Positions 60,905-64,000 of a DNA stretch of 64,000 nt are shown here, piece by piece; position 1 is the stretch's first letter, and the number at the start of each line of letters is the position of its first letter. A program made the position numbers and the translations under genes. Source of the stretch: Acrocarpospora phusangensis (lineage in GTDB: Bacteria > Actinomycetota > Actinomycetes > Streptosporangiales > Streptosporangiaceae); NCBI RefSeq assembly GCF_016862995.1, contig NZ_BOOA01000026.1, positions 41,541-105,540 on the forward strand, in the 5' to 3' direction. The notes under the pieces were generated by a model that saw only the letters and a list, made by a program, of their open reading frames with translations, made no database searches and was not told where the DNA came from.

Positions 60905-62098
60905 CTAATGGATCCGGTGGCCGGTCCGGAACAGATCGGCCGGGTCGTACGCGCGTTTCACGTCGAGGAGACGGCTGTGGTCCTCGCGGGTGTACGCGTC
61001 GGCGGTCCGGCCCGTGTCGGCGAGGAAGTTGAGAAAGACACCTCCGTTCGCGTACGGCGCGAGCGCCTCGGCCACGCCGGGCAGTTGGGCGTCCACGATG
61101 ACGGAGAAACGGGTGTCGCGGTGGCTCACCGGGCCGCCGGGCTTGGCCAGCGCGCCACCCCAGTGGCGTACCTCCACGGTGGCCTCCCGTCCGGCGCTGA
61201 CCAGGGTGTCGATAGTGGCGTCCGGCAGCGAGGGGAAGAGGTCGAGGTGGCGGGCGGCGGTGCCGCCCATCGCGGCCTGGCCGAACGGCATGGGGGCCAT
61301 GGTGTCCGTGATCGCCGTCGCCCACAGAGGGCGTAGCGGGTCGGTGGATCCAGTGCACATGGCCTTGATCGTCAGGGAGTTCGGGGTCAGCACGAGGGCG
61401 GTGCTCACCTCGTCAGGGGCGGTCGCGCACCAGTCGCGGTAGAGCGCCAGGGTTTCGGCCGCTCGCTCGACCGGGAACGTGGCCGCCCCCGCGTACACCA
61501 CGGGCACCGGATACAACCGGAACTCCAGCGCTGTGACCACCCCGAAGCCTCCGCCACCTCCGCGAAGCGCCCAGAACAGGTCGGCGTGCTGGCCGGGGTC
61601 GGCCGTGATCATTCGTCCGTCCGAGGTGACGACTTCGGCGCGGAGCACGCTGTCGGCGGCGAAGCCGTACCGGCGGGAGAGCCAGCCGAGGCCGCCGCCG
61701 AGGGTGTAGCCGATGACGCCGACATCGGGGTGCGACCCCGCCAGCGGCGCCAGCCCGTACGGCGCGGCGGCGGCGATCACCTGACCCCAGCGCGCCCCGG
61801 GGCCGACCCGGGCGATCCGGCGTTCCGGGTCGACGGTGACGGAGGCCATGTCCGACGTTCTGAGCAGCAGCACCCGCTCGTCGCAGGCGACATGGGTGCC
61901 GTGGCCGGTGGCCCGTACGGTCAGGGCCAGATCGAGTTCCCGGGCCGCGCGCACGGCGGCCGCCACGTCCCCCGCCTCCCTGGCCTCGGCCACCAGGGCC
62001 GGGCGCGGGTCCAGGGCCGGGTTGAGCGTCCTGCGCGCCTCGTCGTAGCCGAGGTCGCCGGGTCCGAGATAGTTGTGCCGTTCCATCAACCGGGGCAT
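60905..62098 (-). CDS. FAD-linked oxidoreductase (PCMH-type FAD domain plus berberine-bridge-like end)
   Basis: About 397 aa. It has an N-terminal FAD-binding domain with LTVRATGHGTHVACDE, GVIGYTLGGGLGWLSRRYG and LRGGGGGFGVVTALEFRLYP, and the C-terminal BBE-type YDPADLFRTGH. The usual extra N-terminal His/Cys flavin attachment is less clear than in berberine-bridge enzymes. ATG 62098 has GGAGAG about 7 nt upstream; 62119 and 62113 are alternatives. The substrate is unknown. Confidence 0.82.
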   Translation of the reverse strand: MPRLMERHNYLGPGDLGYDEARRTLNPALDPRPALVAEAREAGDVAAAVRAARELDLALTVRATGHGTHVACDERVLLLRTSDMASVTVDPERRIARVGPGARWGQVIAAAAPYGLAPLAGSHPDVGVIGYTLGGGLGWLSRRYGFAADSVLRAEVVTSDGRMITADPGQHADLFWALRGGGGGFGVVTALEFRLYPVPVVYAGAATFPVERAAETLALYRDWCATAPDEVSTALVLTPNSLTIKAMCTGSTDPLRPLWATAITDTMAPMPFGQAAMGGTAARHLDLFPSLPDATIDTLVSAGREATVEVRHWGGALAKPGGPVSHRDTRFSVIVDAQLPGVAEALAPYANGGVFLNFLADTGRTADAYTREDHSRLLDVKRAYDPADLFRTGHRIH

Positions 62099-62441
62099 TT
62101 CGCGTCTCTCCATATCCATACGTCGAACCAGATCCGGCGTCCACGACAGATTTGAGCAGGTGGGTACGACGAAATCGCGAGACCGCTGGCAAGGATCGCG
62201 CCACCGCCCTGGCCGGAACCGCCCGTCGCGGGTGCCGCCACTGCGGCATGTCCGCTGCCGTCTGCCGTATTCGCTCCTGACAGGTCCCACAGTGCCGGGA
62301 GTCGCTTACCGACTTCTTCCGCTCCGCTTACCGCCGGGCTTACGGACTACGGCGGCGTCCCGCGCTCCGGGGTCGCCGGGCTCGCTCACGCTGGGGACTG
62401 ACGATGGCGCCGCCGGACTCGAGGTCCTCACGTTCCCGGCG
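62099..62441. other. Non-coding region
   Basis: A 343-bp gap between two minus-strand genes. I see no gene in it. It should hold the oxidase promoter near 62120-62170, where AT content is higher. Confidence 0.5.
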
Positions 62442-62756
62442 CTATAGGTTGCCGTACAGGCGGCCGGTGGCGCGCTCGGCCGTGGCACGGGACACGATAT
62501 ACGTCACTTCGCCCGTGGGGTCCGGCAGGCCGACGATCTCCCCGGAGCCGACCTCATCCAGGGGCGCCCGCACGATCTCGCCGTCCGGGGTGCGGAGGCT
62601 GAGGGCGCCGGCAGCCCGCCGGGTCTCCGTGCTGCGGGCGGTCGGTCCGGCGACCTCCCAGCTCGCGACGACGCCCACGCCTGGGTCGTCGGTCACGTCC
62701 GGGGTGTCCGCGCTGTAGAGGGTGACAGGGCTCGAGGTCAGGTTGATGGCGTGCAT
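62442..62756 (-). CDS. Small conserved-looking hypothetical protein
   Basis: A 104-aa soluble protein (MHAINLTSSPVTLYSADTPD at the start, GEVTYIVSRATAERATGR near the end). Steady high third-position GC and a GGAGAGACC site before ATG 62756 support coding. No cysteines and no known domain. The VTYIVSRATAER segment hints at a small beta-barrel or antitoxin-like protein, but no function can be given. Confidence 0.65.
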   Translation of the reverse strand: MHAINLTSSPVTLYSADTPDVTDDPGVGVVASWEVAGPTARSTETRRAAGALSLRTPDGEIVRAPLDEVGSGEIVGLPDPTGEVTYIVSRATAERATGRLYGNL

Positions 62757-62893
62757 GGTCTCTCCTCGGGGAGTTCATGCCTACGGCGACCCATACGCTC
62801 TGGACCACAGAGCTCGGCCTCACTGGAGGACCGACCGGCTGCCTCCATCCGGTGATCAACGTTGTTGCCGCCTGCCCAGTCACTGTCCGATTT

Positions 62894-63949
62894 TCACTCT
62901 TTCGGCTTGCCGCCGTACTGGGCGATCAGTGCGCTGGCCTCGCGCAGGATCTCGGCCTGCCGGTCGAGGCGCTCGCGACGGCGGGAGGCGTACACCCGGA
63001 TGACGAAGAAGGCGGCGACGAGGAGGACGAGGAGGACGAGTTGCGGCCAGGGCAGGGCCCAGAGGGTGGTGTCGACCGTCACCCGCTCGGCGAGGACGCC
63101 TGGGGCGGGCTGGCCCACGGGGGAGGGGATCGTCACGATTTTGGTGGTGAGGGAGCCCATCGGCCAGACGCCGGTCACCCGGGCGGTGAACTGGCGGCTG
63201 CTGCCCGGCATGATCTCTCTGGTCTTGGCTTCGGATGTGTCGTCCCAGCCGCTTTCACCCACCAGCGCGGACGTACGGATCTGCGCGGACGGCGCCACCC
63301 GGACGTTGCCGACGTTGGCTACGGTGTACGTCACGTCGATGGAGCCCGAGGTGAAGGGATTCCATGAGCCGGTGTATTCGGTCCGCAGCTCGGTCACGGC
63401 GACTTTGGCCACGTAGTCGCCGGTCACGCGGAGGTTCACCCGCACGCCGACCCGGTTCTGGACCCGGACCTGGTCGGAGATCGTTTCCACGGACGCGGTG
63501 ACACCCGCGGGGTGGTCGCCCGGCGTCGCGTTCTGCGGCACCGTGACCTTGACGGGCACGATGGCGGTGGCGCCGGCGGGAATGGTCACCTTGTCGGGAA
63601 TCTGGATCCATGCTCCGCCGTCGGTCGGCGTGGCGTCCGAGGGCCGCATGTCGAACAGCCCCTTGGCGGTCAGGTAGCCGTCGTTGGCGTCGATCGCGAA
63701 GACGACCTCCTTGGTGGAGCGGTTGATGACCGCGACGTGCTCGGTCACCTCCTGCCCACCGGCCAGTTCGACATCGATCACGCTGCGGCCGTCGGGGCCG
63801 CCGGCATTGGCCGGTACGACCGACCAGGTGATGTCGCGGGCGGCGGCCGGGCCAGCCAATCCGACCAGGGTGGCGCACATGAGCGCGAGGAGGGCGACTG
63901 CCCTGCGCGGACTGGCCAACAGAGGTGTCTCCTGTCTGATCGTGAACAT
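62894..63949 (-). CDS. Second secreted DUF916-type (WxL-interacting) membrane protein
   Basis: A 351-aa protein with the same layout as 13735-14814. The signal peptide is at ~1-38 (ALMCATLVGLAGPAAARD) and is followed by two Ig-like domains (HVAVINRSTKEVVFAIDAND and VKVTVPQNATPGDHPAGVTA). A membrane helix (~298-318) and a basic tail complete it. ATG 63949 is the best start, though its ribosome site is weak. Its WxL partner would be expected beyond the window's right end. Confidence 0.8.
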   Translation of the reverse strand: MFTIRQETPLLASPRRAVALLALMCATLVGLAGPAAARDITWSVVPANAGGPDGRSVIDVELAGGQEVTEHVAVINRSTKEVVFAIDANDGYLTAKGLFDMRPSDATPTDGGAWIQIPDKVTIPAGATAIVPVKVTVPQNATPGDHPAGVTASVETISDQVRVQNRVGVRVNLRVTGDYVAKVAVTELRTEYTGSWNPFTSGSIDVTYTVANVGNVRVAPSAQIRTSALVGESGWDDTSEAKTREIMPGSSRQFTARVTGVWPMGSLTTKIVTIPSPVGQPAPGVLAERVTVDTTLWALPWPQLVLLVLLVAAFFVIRVYASRRRERLDRQAEILREASALIAQYGGKPKE

Positions 63950-64000
63950 TCCGGGACGTGCGCCAGAGTGGCACACGTCCCGGACGGACCGCCCTTTCGG

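Overview
The window is high-GC DNA with third-position GC bias, GTG/TTG starts, many ATGA/GTGA overlaps, a BTAD-domain (SARP) activator, CGNR, PucR and FtrA-type regulators, a 2-methylisoborneol-type terpene operon and a furA-katG pair. Together these point to a sporulating actinomycete, plausibly of the Streptosporangiales or a relative. That placement is inference; no rRNA or tRNA gene is present to test it.

Layout, left to right. 1-1698: end of a CoxL-M-S molybdenum hydroxylase operon. 1803-4498: furA-katG, closed by a perfect hairpin. 4549-12822: a compact gene set that looks like a dedicated production locus for a small six-cysteine peptide (57-aa precursor at 8637-8810). It has an FtsX-type permease plus ATPase, a small type I signal peptidase, a membrane-anchored thioredoxin-like protein, a MauE-like redox membrane protein, a SARP activator and a fused ABC exporter. 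Four promoters in it carry the same signature: CTGTGC/CTGTATG-like heptamers repeated every 11 bp, ending exactly 9 nt before the -10. This is the most interesting system in the window. 12888-13672: an XRE/RelE-like toxin-antitoxin pair. 13735-16871: a secreted phosphoesterase with a WxL-like C-terminal domain next to a DUF916-type membrane protein (a second DUF916-type protein lies at 62894-63949). 17205-21112: a lipoprotein, a polytopic membrane protein with an extracellular beta-sandwich domain, and a two-component system. 21342-23418: terpene synthase plus geranyl diphosphate C-methyltransferase.

23463-43185 is a mixed metabolic and redox region: a glycoside hydrolase remnant, metX-metY, OsmC proteins, a flavin monooxygenase that seems to lack a normal start codon, rhodanese/FtrA, oxidoreductases, two SDR proteins lacking the catalytic tyrosine, a TetR/redoxin pair around a perfect inverted repeat, two CGNR regulators each divergent from an enzyme, and a MOSC-ferredoxin reductase fusion with a 33-residue triplication. 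A roughly 70-bp repeat occurs three times in intergenic DNA.

43826-53881 is a single long minus-strand operon (sugar-type ABC importer, pxpA, BCCP, biotin carboxylase, pxpB, pxpC, RidA) divergent from a PucR regulator. It abuts a biotin-uptake operon (bioY, acyl-CoA ligase, thiolase, bioM, bioN; 53884-58767). In the bio operon, gene junctions have been tandemly duplicated into strings of overlapping mini-ORFs, and the ligase carries a five-fold 12-residue repeat. The last 5 kb hold poorly recognised genes, an FAD-linked oxidase and the second DUF916-type protein.
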